A DNA stretch of 64,000 nt from Macrosoma leucophasiata (taxonomy: Eukaryota > Arthropoda > Insecta > Lepidoptera > Hedylidae), in assembly GCA_036365455.1 (NCBI GenBank), contig JAWQUS010000030.1, positions 2,046,001 to 2,110,000 on the forward strand. The letters run 5' to 3'. Below are positions 11,161 to 20,788 of this stretch, one piece after another; position 1 is the first letter of the stretch, and the number at the start of each line of letters is the position of its first letter. A model generated the notes under the pieces. It did not search any database. It saw only the letters and a program-made list of their open reading frames with translations, and had not been told where the DNA came from. Both the position numbers and the translations under genes were made by a program.

Positions 11161-11750
11161 AAAATGATGAAATAAAGAAAAATGCCTAATGGAATACATT
11201 TGGAAAAAATGATATCGATTTTTCCACAATGTCACACGTAAATCAAACCCAAACCATCAGGAACCTGAAGGATGGCACCTATATCTACATAATATAATCT
11301 AAACTATCAGCCAACAATAACAAATCTCTGATGTCTTGAGCCCGAAATGCAGAGTGAACGTGGCAATTATTTTATTAGTGCTAGAATTCCAGGGCAGTAA
11401 ATTTTAGCGTGTCCACTGAGGTGTTCTCTCGGTGCTACAATATAGGGTTCTTAAAAAATAGTCCTTAAAATAGGGCTGGTATACGGAACTCCTCTGGTGC
11501 TGCAAATGTTGATAAGCGACAGTGACCACCTATAAAACACACATGAATTATACTCGGCAAAAACTTGCTTTGAATAGTAATAAACAGTAAGTACACCCGA
11601 AGGAGGGTTTCAAAGAATATATTGGAACGAAGTTCCTTATCGCGCGGTGTGCTGGCTAAGGGGGCTCGGCGAGCGTCACGAAAAATCCTCACGACACTTT
11701 TGCTATAGTGCGTAGCGCTCGGAAAGAGGACAGGCCGAGTACAGGATTTG
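11160..11750. other. Unassigned sequence
   Basis: No recognised feature. A short GC-rich patch lies at 11640-11690. Confidence 0.3.
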
Positions 11751-11751
11751 A

Positions 11752-12530
11752 CTTTTTTTTTTTTATGTCTGAAGATTGACGGGCAAACGGGCCGCCTGAT
11801 GGAAAGTGGTCACCGTCGCCTATGAACATTGGCACTGGCAGCGCGTTGGCAACACCAGGGGCGTTGCCAACGCGCTGCCAGCCCTGAAGGACTCTTTTGA
11901 CGCCATTTTTGAAGAACCCCATATTGTAGCACCTAGGGAACACCTCAGAGGGAAGTTCGTTCCACAATTTACACGTTCTGTGCAGGAACGAACGTGAAAA
12001 CCGCACCGTTGAGCACTGCCAGGTGTCCAGTCGGTGTGGGTGGAACTTCTTCTCTTCGGCGGGTAGTACGGTGTAAGAAAAGAGACGGTGGCACCATGTC
12101 AAACAGTTCAGCAGAGCACTCACCATTGTAGAGACGGTACAACACGCACAGACTCCCAATGTCTCTGCGCAGGCTCAGATGTTCGAGCCAGTCGGTAAGT
12201 CCTGGATCGTTAACAATACGAACGGCGCGTTTTTGTAGGGAGTCAAGTGGACCAAGCTGGTATTTGGGGGCTCCCGCCCACAAATGAGAGCAGTATTCCA
12301 GATGGGGCCGCACTTGGGCCTTATAAAGCTGTAGTAGCTGCCCCGATGTGAAATACTGCTTCGCTTTGTTAAGCACCCCCAACTTTTTGGATGCCAACTT
12401 GGTCTTACACTCAATGTGACTCCCGAATTCCACTTCGTTCGATATATCAACGCCCAGGATACCGATACTCTTATCAACGGCGAGCGGAATGCCCTGGAAC
12501 TGTGGTGCTACAATGAATGGGGTTTTTTTT
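11752..12530 (-). pseudogene. Jockey/CR1-type LINE C-terminal fragment
   Basis: Minus-strand translation contains KLGVLNKAKQYFT, QLYKAQVRPHLEYCSHLW, LDSLQKRAVRIVND and, in a shifted frame, LWNELPSEVFP and YNMGFFKNGVKRVL. This is the order expected downstream of the RT catalytic core in Jockey/CR1-group LINEs. It ends at 11752-11761 with poly(T), the complement of a poly(A) tail. A frameshift near 11980 and another near 12440 make it dead. Two more pieces of the same family lie at 14684 and 63957. Confidence 0.8.
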
Positions 12531-12539
12531 GTATATTGT

Positions 12540-12798
12540 GTATTCGTTCTCTCTCTCTCTCTTTCTCGCTTTCAACAGTGACAAGCCACGCAACGCGCAC
12601 GTCTGCTGTGTATGCGTACATTGTTTTATCGTATTCGTATGTATCCAGTTTTAGTTATTTTAAAAAAAATAAACAATGGATTGTGAATGTGATTCATTAT
12701 AAGTTGAAGAGGAACTTCGTTTCAATCGAGTGTCCCACATGTAACATCTCTGACAGTTTTTTAATATTAGATACAAATTAAGAACCACTAATGGATAT
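12540..12798. other. CT microsatellite and AT-rich spacer
   Basis: A (TC)n tract is at 12549-12567. The rest shows nothing recognisable. Confidence 0.35.
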
Positions 12799-13285
12799 TT
12801 ATTATGTATCGTCACGCCAGGTCCCTAACGGGGTAGGCAGAGAGTGTAGAGCGCCAGATATCCCGGTTCTGACAAACCTACTAATAACCTAGTACTTTTT
12901 TACTGGTGGTAGAGCTCCAGTGATGGAGCTCGCGGGCGTAGGCACCACCGCATTATCTAATATACTTTCCGTTAAATGGTAGTCTTCAGCACTATCATGT
13001 TTCGGTCAGGTGGTAATGTACGGCTCTGTAATTTCCGGCACAGAGGCATAACACCTAATGCCTCAGGAGTGACAGCGCATTTGCATTTTGACCTCTGGTC
13101 ATTGTGTGGGTGTCTATAGGCTGCAGTCATCACTTAACATCAATGTGAACTGCACGCTTGTTAGCCACTTATATTACATAAAAAGAAAAAAAAAAAGCCT
13201 CTCGTGCCTCGTCTACCTTCATCATTCTCTTCATACATGCAAGCCGATTCCTAAGACTTTTGATCCCACCATCAGACAGAACTCG
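12799..13285 (-). mobile_element. RTE1 LINE 3' end, interrupted
   Basis: Minus-strand RTE1 3' end in two parts, 12808-12887 and 13199-13285. They join at AAACCT/CTCGTGCC as in the uninterrupted copies at 52587 and 53463. A full A-repeat sits between them. A possible 8-bp target duplication ATGGATAT is at 12791-12798 and 13286-13293. Confidence 0.75.
12893..13197 (+). repeat. A-repeat, full length, inside RTE1
   Basis: It runs from TTTTTTACTGGTGGTAGAGC to an A-rich tail. RTE1 sequence lies on both sides, so the A-repeat inserted after the LINE. Confidence 0.85.
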
Positions 13286-13299
13286 ATGGATATAAAGAT

Positions 13300-13785
13300 G
13301 AAGTAAATCTATACTTCTAATCGGAACAGTCAACTTATCTCACAAAATATAGCGAAAACATTTCATACTGACCCCTACAGATTAATGAAAGAAATAATCT
13401 TCAGCCAGTCAATAAACATCTTCCGGAACGTAGCACATAATCAATAATCCAGAAACATAATCAAAACATTAATAAACTGTGTACCAATATCGACCTTCAC
13501 CCCATGAGATAAGAGTTAAACCTTAAAGGTCAAGACATGGCTACATAACCCCTGCAAACTAATTGGAAACTTACGTTGTTTGGAAGTTCCTTGAGGGCCT
13601 ATTCTCGATATTCGAGCATGTAAATGAGTATTTAATGGCGTGATGTTACATTAGCGACGTAATTAGGACGACCTGCTGTGGCACTGTGGAATTGGGGACG
13701 TGACAGCCAGACCAATTCATTTATTTAATTGCTGTACCTATATATTAAATTATATTAAATAAACTTCAGTATATGCCTCGAGAGG
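13300..13785. other. AT-rich sequence, nothing recognised
   Basis: No coding signal. GGACGTGACAGCC at 13695 also occurs near 6613. Confidence 0.3.
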
Positions 13786-14030
13786 TTAGCAGAGGATTCG
13801 TGTATACTTATGGCGGAGAATATGTAATAATACGTATAGAATGGACACTTCGACCTCCCGCCCGATTGCCCTGCATCATTCAACCTCCTCCCCTCTTATG
13901 GTATTTTCTACGTGCTACGCACACAGGTGCACGTGTACATATACACGTCACTGATTGATGTCTGTGTAATAGAGACCAAATTAAGCGATTGTATGGAATT
14001 TTGGCGCAGTGTTCGCGGTGTGCTTATGGG
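13786..14030 (+). repeat. M1 dispersed repeat
   Basis: It runs from GGCGGAGAATATGTAATAAT to GTGTTCGCGGTGTGC. It is the same element as 59188-59418 (same strand) and 6781-7045 (inverted). Confidence 0.65.
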
Positions 14031-14129
14031 TAAGTATCAGCAGTCGTGTTTGTTAAGTTATATGTACGGAGCAAATTTATTCACATTCATTACTTGTTTC
14101 ATACCATCCATATATTCTATTAAATATCT

Positions 14130-14351
14130 GTTATATCCATTTTTAGGGTACCGTAGTAAACAAGGAATCCTTAAAGTTTCACCATATCCGTCTGTCTGTC
14201 TGTCTGTCCGTCCGCGGTTTAGCGCAAAAACGATTGGTACTAGAGACTTGAAATTTGGCACAAGTTTACACCGTAATCACGCCGACAAAGTGGTAACATA
14301 AAAACATGAAAAAAAATAATATTTAGGGTAATCTCCCCTCCTTGTAACGCG

Positions 14352-14395
<44 letters not shown>

Positions 14396-14515
14396 TTTAT
14401 ATTTCCATATGATGTAGGGTATCGTTGGATAGGTCTTTCAAAAATATTATGGGTGTCCGAACATTATTTTACGATTAACGATTAACTGTTCGTGACTTAT
14501 TAAGCTTTAAAGTAG
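14130..14515 (-). repeat. E-type repeat with AT microsatellite
   Basis: TTTAGGGTACCGTAGTAAAC opens the element. A (GTCT)n tract lies near 14191 and a pure (AT)18 at 14355-14390. GTATCGTTGGATAGGTCTTTC through AGTTCGTGACTTATTAAGC-type sequence is the inverse of 55700-55868. Confidence 0.6.
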
Positions 14516-14521
14516 TACTAT

Positions 14522-14664
14522 TTATTTTTCACAATAACACATGCGAGTAAACTTTAAAAATTAAAGAAAAAACGGAAAGAAAAATTTGACTTTGGGCAGG
14601 AATCGAACCTGCGACCTCAGGATAACCAGTCCAGCCGCTTTACCACTAAGCTACAGAAGTCAAA
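14522..14664 (-). repeat. S3 tRNA-headed SINE
   Basis: The minus-strand head carries a B-box (GCAGGTTCGATTCCTGCC). It is followed by the family tail (AAATTTTTCTTTCCGTTTTT, then CGCATGTGTTATTGTGAA). Copies differ in the tRNA part. Confidence 0.75.
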
Positions 14665-14683
14665 TTCTACTTCGGGGTATTAT

Positions 14684-14835
14684 GGGGTTCTTCGAAACTG
14701 GTGTCAAAAGAGTCCTTCAGGACTGGCAGCGCGTTGGCAACTCCCCCGGTGTTGCAAATGCTCATAGGCGACGGTGACCACTTTCCATCAGGTGGCCAAT
14801 TTGCTTATCTGTCAACCTTCAGACATTAAAAAAAG
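14684..14835 (+). pseudogene. Jockey/CR1-type LINE 3' tip
   Basis: It encodes MGFFETGVKRVLQDWQRVGN, then a stop and ACCTTCAGACATTAAAAAAA. It matches the 3' end of the 11752-12530 element in the opposite orientation. It abuts the S3 SINE. Confidence 0.75.
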
Positions 14836-14842
14836 ATTACAG

Positions 14843-14972
14843 GGTCAGTCATACACCTGGCCGGAACCCGATAGGGCTGAACATTAACATTTAGTGGTAA
14901 GTAGATTAAGTAAAGCGGTGGTGCCTACGCCCTACGCAAGCTTTGTCAGAAGAGCTCTACCACGTGTAAAAT
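14843..14972 (-). repeat. A-repeat head half
   Basis: From CACCTGGCCGGAACCCGATA to AGAGCTCTACCACGTG; the tail half is absent. Confidence 0.65.
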
Positions 14973-14993
14973 TACATATAATGATATTGTTTA

Positions 14994-15202
14994 GACCCGG
15001 TTAGTCCAGTGGTGTGAGACGATCGTTTGATTCGAAAGATCGCGGGTTCGATCCCCGCACCGGGACAGATTATTTGTCAGGCCTACAGATATTTGTTGCG
15101 GGTCTGGGGGTTTGTGTATGTGTTGTTGTATATAACGGCACCCACGACACAGGTTTATACCTACTGTGGGGCTGTGAGTGTAAGCGTATTTTATTCATGG
15201 TT
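14994..15202 (+). repeat. S1 tRNA-headed SINE, full length
   Basis: The tRNA-like head (14994-15066) has an A-box (TTAGTCCAGTGG) and a B-box (GGTTCGATCCCCGC), and GACCCGG/CCGGGAC acceptor-like ends with one mismatch. The body runs to GTGTAAGCGTATTTTATT. It is not a functional tRNA because it is fused to a SINE body that recurs at 5035 and 32026. Confidence 0.85.
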
Positions 15203-15281
15203 GGTTTTGATGGCCGTATCATTTTAAACAGAGAGGATTCGATTTTTTCAGACATACCCTAAAAAGAGGAAATTTATATAT

Positions 15282-15473
15282 CTAGCTGTTGCCCGTGGCC
15301 TTGCACGCATGGATTTCGTTTTATAAATAACTAAATAGCCTATGTTCCTTCTCAAAGTCAGCTCTATCTCTGTACCAAATTTCATTAAAATCGGTTCAGT
15401 CGTTTGGACGTGAAAAGGTAACAGACAGACAGACAGACAGAGTTACTTGCGCATTTATAATATTAAGTAGGGA
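15282..15473 (-). mobile_element. Non-autonomous Helitron H2
   Basis: On the minus strand it starts TCCCTACTTAATATTATAAA and ends CAACAGCTAG. The body contains CGATTTTAATGAAATTTGG and a (CTGT)n tract. It is related to 54433-54614. The flanks (G before TC, A after CTAG) are not the ideal A|T, so the ends may have drifted. Confidence 0.7.
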
Positions 15474-15789
15474 CTTTTAAGAAAAACATAATCTTATGCT
15501 ATGAATATCACAAACAGTATTACCAAATTAACACGTTCGAAACATAAATACAGAACACATTCCATTTTGTAATCCACATTCAGAAGCATCCTGTTACACT
15601 AATTTCCCCGGAGATTGTCGCGTAATTAAATACATATCAGATAATTATCCGGTTTACAGCTAAGCTTCACCGGATTTGCTTAACACGATCTATCCTTATA
15701 GGCTTCGCAGTAATACTATCGGTTATCCATAATCCCGTCGCTTTAGATGGGTTAAAATTATATTAAATTATCATATTAAACTTACCTTG
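15474..15789. other. AT-rich sequence, nothing recognised
   Basis: No feature seen. Confidence 0.3.
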
Positions 15790-16215
15790 TGTGTATTACC
15801 TAATCTATCTGCCGCTAAATGGTAGCGTTTAGTGTAGAAATTAAATTTGCGGATTTTCTCGCGTATACAACACTCCCAAACTTCTTCATACACCCGACGT
15901 TTCGGTCGCTTTCCAGCTACCGTGTTCACGGGCTGAAACGTCGGGTGTATGAAGAAGTTTGGGAGTGTTGTATACGCGAGAAAATCCGCAAATTTAATTT
16001 CTATAATGTATGAAGCTCGCGAAAACCTACGAAAACGGTAGTGTTTAGTGCCGGGTTCCGGTGAGGTGGTAATGTACGGCCCTGTAATTTGCAGCATAGG
16101 GGCATAACACCTTATGCCTCAGGAGTGGTAACGCATCTGCATTTTGACCTTAGTCTTTGTATGGGTGTCTATAGGCTGCAGTCATCACTCAACACATCAA
16201 TGTGAACTGTTAGCG
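15790..16215 (+). repeat. A-repeat split by a foldback insertion
   Basis: The family-A middle, CTAATCTATCTGCCGCTAAA, precedes the insertion. Family A resumes at 16036 and continues to AACACATCAATGTGAACTGT. The head and poly(A) tail are missing. Confidence 0.75.
15835..16035. mobile_element. Foldback insertion with perfect 69-bp arms
   Basis: Arms 15835-15903 and 15935-16003 are exact inverse complements over 69 bp around a 31-bp loop. The insert is flanked by GGTAG[C/T]GTTTAGTG at 15821-15834 and 16036-16049, a 14-bp target duplication with one mismatch. The arms contain CCCGACGTTTC. Both open frames over it are mirror images and not genes. Confidence 0.85.
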
Positions 16216-16221
16216 TACATT

Positions 16222-16779
16222 GATGAGCTTACCACCAAAAAAACCGGACAAGTGCGAGTTCGACTCACGTGGTGAGAGTTCCGTAATTTAAATAAATATT
16301 TTCGAAATATTACAGATTTAAAATGCAGGGACATAGCGGTTACGGTGGTACCGGCAGGGGGGGTTATATTATTAAGAATTTTCGATGTAATTTGAATACT
16401 CAAACTTCTTATAGGTTTTCCAGTAATCTATAGGCAAAGAACTATTTTCCATATTTTTTTCAAAATTTTAAGTTCAGTAGTTTCGGAGACACGGGTCATA
16501 ATGGTCAATTTTCGTCGTTTTTCTTAAATAACTTCAAATTTGTTTATGCAAAAATTTTAAAAAATATATATCTGAGATGATGACAACAACCTCTTTCATT
16601 TGATATGACACAGTTTTCGAATATATTTTTTTTAATTTTCTGATTTACCCCCCGAATGTGGCCCCCCTGTTAAAAATTTATTATTTTACTTAACGTATTC
16701 ATCTTTGTGTCACTAATTTACATATATTCATGAAATTTCAACTCAATCGGTTGAGTAGTTTCGGAGCAAATTGGCTGTG

Positions 16780-16825
<46 letters not shown>

Positions 16826-16889
16826 GCAAGAGTGATCCTATAAGGGTTTCTTTTTTCCTTTTAAGGAACCCGGAAAACGGAACCCTAAA
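16222..16889 (+). repeat. E-type dispersed element, about 650 bp
   Basis: It starts ACCGGACAAGTGCGAGTTCG, has a (GACA)n tract at 16786-16824, and ends TTCCTTTTAAGGAACCC then GGAACCCTAAAAA. The copy at 56569-57201 is inverted and similar along the full length. No intact ORF. Confidence 0.75.
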
Positions 16890-17116
16890 AAGAATAGAAG
16901 GTCTGTTATATTTGGCGTAGAGCTGTCGTAGACTATCTACACCGCGTAGCAGCTACGTTTTGTCGTAGCACTCGCGTAGCACGTTGTCGCTCCAGCCTTT
17001 ATTTGGATAGAGTGTAACAATGGTGGATCTAATTTAATTATTGGAAATGATAACTGGCAGAGTAAAAATGAAAAGGCCTTGGCAACTTTTACAGATTTAT
17101 AGTGTTTGTTAAGTAT

Positions 17117-17624
17117 GTATGTATGTATCTTCACGCCAGGTCCCTAACGGGGTAGGCAGCGAGTGTAGAGCGCCAGATATCCCGGATCAGACAAACCTCT
17201 CGTGCCTCGTCTACCTTCATCATTCTCTTCATACATGCACGCCGATTCCTAAGACTTTTGACCGCACCATCAGACAGAACTCGACCTATTTGGTCATGGT
17301 AGGTCAGCCTTGGTCTTCCTGGGCCTCTGCAACCATACACATTCGCATTGTATATCTGTTTAGTCATTCGCTCATTCGACATTCTTTCTATATGCCCGAA
17401 CCATCGGAGCATGCCTTTTTTTATTTTTACGCCGATACTATAATTCACACAAAGTCTCTTTCTTACATCTTCATTACGAACGCGATCGGTGAGTTCATCT
17501 CGACCGCGTTCAACTTACTTTCATGCTCTTTCCTGCATACTCAGCTCTCGCTTCCATATAAAAGCGTTGGAGTAAGTACAGCATTATGTACGGCTAGTCG
17601 AGCCCGCTGGCTGAGATGTTTAGA
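17117..17624 (-). mobile_element. RTE1 LINE insertion with 14-bp TSD
   Basis: A 5'-truncated RTE1 copy on the minus strand. It encodes KKGMLRWFGHIERMSNERMT and GRPRLTYHDQIG, then CMKRMMKVDEAREV, the C-terminal region after the RT core. The 3' end is GGCGTGAAGATACATACATA, a short tandem-repeat tail typical of RTE-clade LINEs. TGTTTGTTAAGTAT at 17103-17116 and 17625-17638 is a perfect 14-bp target-site duplication, so both borders are exact. Confidence 0.9.
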
Positions 17625-17689
17625 TGTTTGTTAAGTATTGGTGCTGATTAATACTAAAAGGCCAATTTTTTATATGAGTGACCGTACAC

Positions 17690-17765
17690 CATGCATAAGC
17701 ATCATTTACGATCCTTGGGTATATACATATGTGTATATACCTCTGTCTACCCCTTAGAAGACGCA
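17690..17765 (+). repeat. Possible S2 SINE 3' fragment
   Basis: ACCTCTGTCTACCCCTTAGAAG resembles the S2 tail. The upstream match is weak. Confidence 0.3.
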
Positions 17766-17935
17766 CAGATGTGAAGTATTGATTTTTTAAAATATGCACT
17801 TAAATATAGATATAAAAATATTGTTTCACAAGAAACCTTGTAAAAAATTTCGCAGGAATGAAGTTGCCTGTTTTCTAGCCAATAAAAATATTGTCTGTAA
17901 AATATACGACGTACGCTTACATACGTAATAGTTAA

Positions 17936-18505
17936 AGAGATACTGAACTCTCCGAGTAACGTTAGTCCTGTAAGGCTAGAAAGTTTTGTAGGGATGAATC
18001 ATAACATGGTAAGTAAAAAAACCACCCCCTGGCAAAAATCAACCCGTCACGTCATCTGGATTTCTGATAAAAAAGTTACTTCCATATTTTAGATCTTGTT
18101 CGTTTGCGACCATTTATGTTGCGTCTAAAAATTTCATTTTAGTGTGTTCAGATATTTAAAGAAAATCACGATTAGTTTACTGCAAATGATCGACTCAATG
18201 ATATATCAATAGCAGGCTAATTGATGTACAATTTACATTACATGATACGCTCGATACATAACACATCATTGTCATGGAATTTGCGGCAGCAACGAAAATC
18301 GTTGTCATAGAAACACCACTACAAATATAAATAAGACGCAACAATTATGATCGCAAAACTATGGCTGCCAGATCTAAAATATGGAAGTAACTTTTCTCAT
18401 CAGAAATCCAGATAACGTGACGGGCTGATCCTTGCCAGGCGATGGTTATCGCACTTGGCATTATTATGACTTATCCCTACAAAAAAATCTAGGCATTCCA
18501 ATACT
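17936..18505. mobile_element. Long-TIR element, about 570 bp
   Basis: TCTGGATTTCTGATAAAAAA near 18056 pairs with TTTTCTCATCAGAAATCCAGA near 18393, and the similarity extends outward to GTAGGGAT/ATCCCTAC on both sides. Arms are about 130-160 bp. A partial copy of one end is at 51735-51890. No transposase frame lies in the loop. Confidence 0.7.
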
Positions 18506-18509
18506 GAAA

Positions 18510-19188
18510 GTAAAGTAAAGTATCTATATTTAATTATGTAATAAAAATGCATTCTTTGTCCTCTTTGTACAAATAGCAATGCCCTGACGGGGTGTCACAA
18601 TATTATATTTAAGATCTCAATATACTCTGATGAATGTGCTGTACTATTGTGAAAAAGCTAATAAATAAATACTCGAAGGGTTCACTAGCTCTTGGACCAT
18701 AACACATATGGATGTAATAAGGAGGCTTTGTTTGAATGCTATCATGGATGTCGTAAAGAGGAAAAAGGGATACTTTGGTGGTTCGAACACGTAGTTAAGA
18801 TGTAGAATGTAAAAAGACAAAAGACATGTGTTTGATTGCTAAGCACCAGGTATGAACTGGGGGTCTTAACTTCTTAAATAAAACTGTGTTTGACTTGTAG
18901 ACTTGTAATTACGAATGTAAATGTTATAATAACATATGCGCGCACACAAGACAACGGCGAGCAAGTCAGTTTAGCTAATGAAGCGCGCAGCGGCGCGTAC
19001 GTCCCGCGGCCCCCCTGGAGCAGGCCCGCAAACTGGTTCTGTTACTGGTTTATTTCGCAGTAACAACATGCAGAGCTGAAAAATATCCAGATTTTTCATA
19101 ATGGTCGAGTACCAGCGCTTTAGCTTACAGCGTAGATGGCGTAGGCAACTGCTATCATTGTTCTGTTCTGCACTATCATGTTCCGGTT
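18510..19188. other. Unassigned sequence with a GC-rich patch
   Basis: 18940-19040 is CpG-rich (GAAGCGCGCAGCGGCGCGTA). The remainder shows nothing recognised. Confidence 0.3.
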
Positions 19189-19189
19189 A

Positions 19190-19470
19190 GATAAAGACTG
19201 GTGCTAGAGCTCCAGTGACGGAGTTCACGGGCGTAGGCACCATCGCATTACCTAACATACTTACCACTAAATGGTAGTGTTCAGCACTATCGTGTTCCAG
19301 TCAGGTGGTGTTAATTTCCGGGACAGAGGCATAACACCTTAGGCCTCAGGAGTGGTAACGCATCTGCATTTTGACCTTGGTTTTTGTGTAAGTGTCTATA
19401 GGCTGCAGTCATCACTTAACATCAATGTTAACTGCAAGCTTGTTTGCCACTCAGTTCATTAAAAAAACTC
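19190..19470 (+). repeat. A-repeat, near full length
   Basis: From ACTGGTGCTAGAGCTCCAGT to TTTGCCACTCAGTTCATTAAA. Only a short segment near GGTGTTAATTTCC is missing. Confidence 0.85.
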
Positions 19471-19499
19471 TGAACTCAGATGTGTCTTAAAGTTGGGGT

Positions 19500-19556
19500 G
19501 TGACTACACTCGCGAGCTCTGTCACTAGAGCTCTACCATCCGTAATAAGTTTGTCC
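19500..19556 (-). repeat. A-repeat head fragment
   Basis: ACACTCGCGAGCTCTGTCAC followed by TAGAGCTCTACCATC is the family head in inverse orientation. Confidence 0.55.
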
Positions 19557-19930
19557 CATTAAAAACCTGTATCTTACATTTTCGAATCTTTTGATATTCG
19601 TTGCTTACTTCATAATTTATAATCTTGTTACTACCTTAAAAGTAACTTGATCACAACTCAGGCACAAAGATTAAAAAGAACAAAACCTTATTTGAAACCC
19701 AATAAAAGTCATAACTTTACAGGTAAAAGAAACAGAGATAACTTTGCGAAACAAAATACGTCATTGTAGCCAACTACAGGGCGAAGTTAGCTTCTTTCTA
19801 TGCTAAATACTCGTGAACTTTGATGAAACAAAGTATTGTATTTACATTCAGTAGTTTGCCTTTATAAAAACATTAGCAAAACGCCCCGGCTTCACACAGT
19901 TAGAGCCTTTTTACATGCAATCGCGGCGAG
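19557..19930. other. AT-rich sequence, nothing recognised
   Basis: No repeat partner or gene seen. Confidence 0.3.
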
Positions 19931-19934
19931 TAGA

Positions 19935-20097
19935 TCGCTTGTAATCTGCTGGTACACCAGCCGCGGGGCCATGTGCGCTTCATCTACACCAGCTGCGGGG
20001 CCATGTGCGCTTCATCTACACCAGCCGCGGGGCCATGTGCGCTTCATCTACACCAGCCGCGGGGCCACTACATCAGCCGCGGGGCCATGCGCGCTTG
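19935..20097 (+). repeat. 32-bp tandem array derived from D-repeat end
   Basis: Units of 32 bp (ACACCAGCCGCGGGGCCATG plus TGCGCTTCATCT) start at 19954, 19986, 20018 and 20050, followed by a shortened unit. The unit equals the terminal ATCTACACCAGCCGTTGGGC part of the D-repeat, so it is a local amplification of that end. Confidence 0.8.
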
Positions 20098-20099
20098 CT

Positions 20100-20394
20100 T
20101 GTATGGATGGATCGAATATATTCTATCACGTATGTAATAGGTAAAGTCGATGCAAACGACGTCGATACAGTAGGAGTAAGGCTATTCGCTTTTTTTCGTT
20201 CCATCAACAGACACTACTGAATAAATACTGGCAGCGATGCCCGCCGTGTTGCTCGTCGTTGATTCGTCGCGCGCTAGCGCGCGGCGCAGTACTTGCTTCG
20301 AGGCACGTGCCCATTTGCCTCGTTATCTTCTGCTCCACAAAAACATATTGTTATAGGTTAAATAATAACATTGCTGTTAAGTACATGCAGAGCG
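20100..20394. other. Unassigned sequence
   Basis: Contains a GC-rich GCGCGCTAGCGCGCGGCGC palindrome-rich spot near 20269. Nothing else recognised. Confidence 0.3.
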
Positions 20395-20545
20395 TAGGCA
20401 GGCCCTACACGATATGGACCAACGATCTGGTGAAGGTTGCGGGCAATCGTTGGATTAGGGTGGCTCAGGATCGTTGTGGCAGTATTCGGTGGGAGGCTTT
20501 GCCTAGCAGCGGACGTCTTCCGGTTGTATTGATAATGATGAACAA
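20395..20545 (+). pseudogene. RTE2 LINE C-terminal fragment
   Basis: It encodes TNDLVKVAGNRWIRVAQDR, matching the C-terminal end of RTE2 at 46391. It ends GATAATGATGA, a degraded GAT tail. Confidence 0.75.
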
Positions 20546-20611
20546 TCAGTATTGCCAACCCGTATGATAATCATGGGGGCGTACAATAATTTAGACCTCG
20601 GTACGATGTAC

Positions 20612-20785
20612 AAAAATTCAAAATTCAAATCATTTATTTCATGGACACTTTTGCATTGTCGAGTTACAAGCTACCTATATATAGTGAATGACTTATAATA
20701 ATAATCCAATAGGCATTAATGAATACCAATTTAATAAAGTAAATCATAAAAATTTTCAATTCCTTCATAGAATATAGGCTCTCTA
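20612..20785 (-). repeat. LINE 3'-UTR fragment
   Basis: On the minus strand it ends CATGAAATAAATGATTTGAA then TTTTGAATTTT, a typical non-LTR 3' end with an AATAAA signal. No coding part remains. Confidence 0.45.
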
Positions 20786-20788
20786 GCC

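Noticed and set aside
12416..12781. 121-codon open frame
   Set aside because: It lies over a CT microsatellite and the antisense of a LINE fragment.
14994..15066. tRNA-like sequence with A and B boxes
   Set aside because: It is the head of the S1 SINE, which recurs with the same body at 5035 and 32026.
15771..16097. Open frames on both strands
   Set aside because: They are produced by the foldback arms and read the same sequence twice.
19954..20097. CRISPR-like array
   Set aside because: The 32-bp units are directly adjacent with no spacers; it is a minisatellite.
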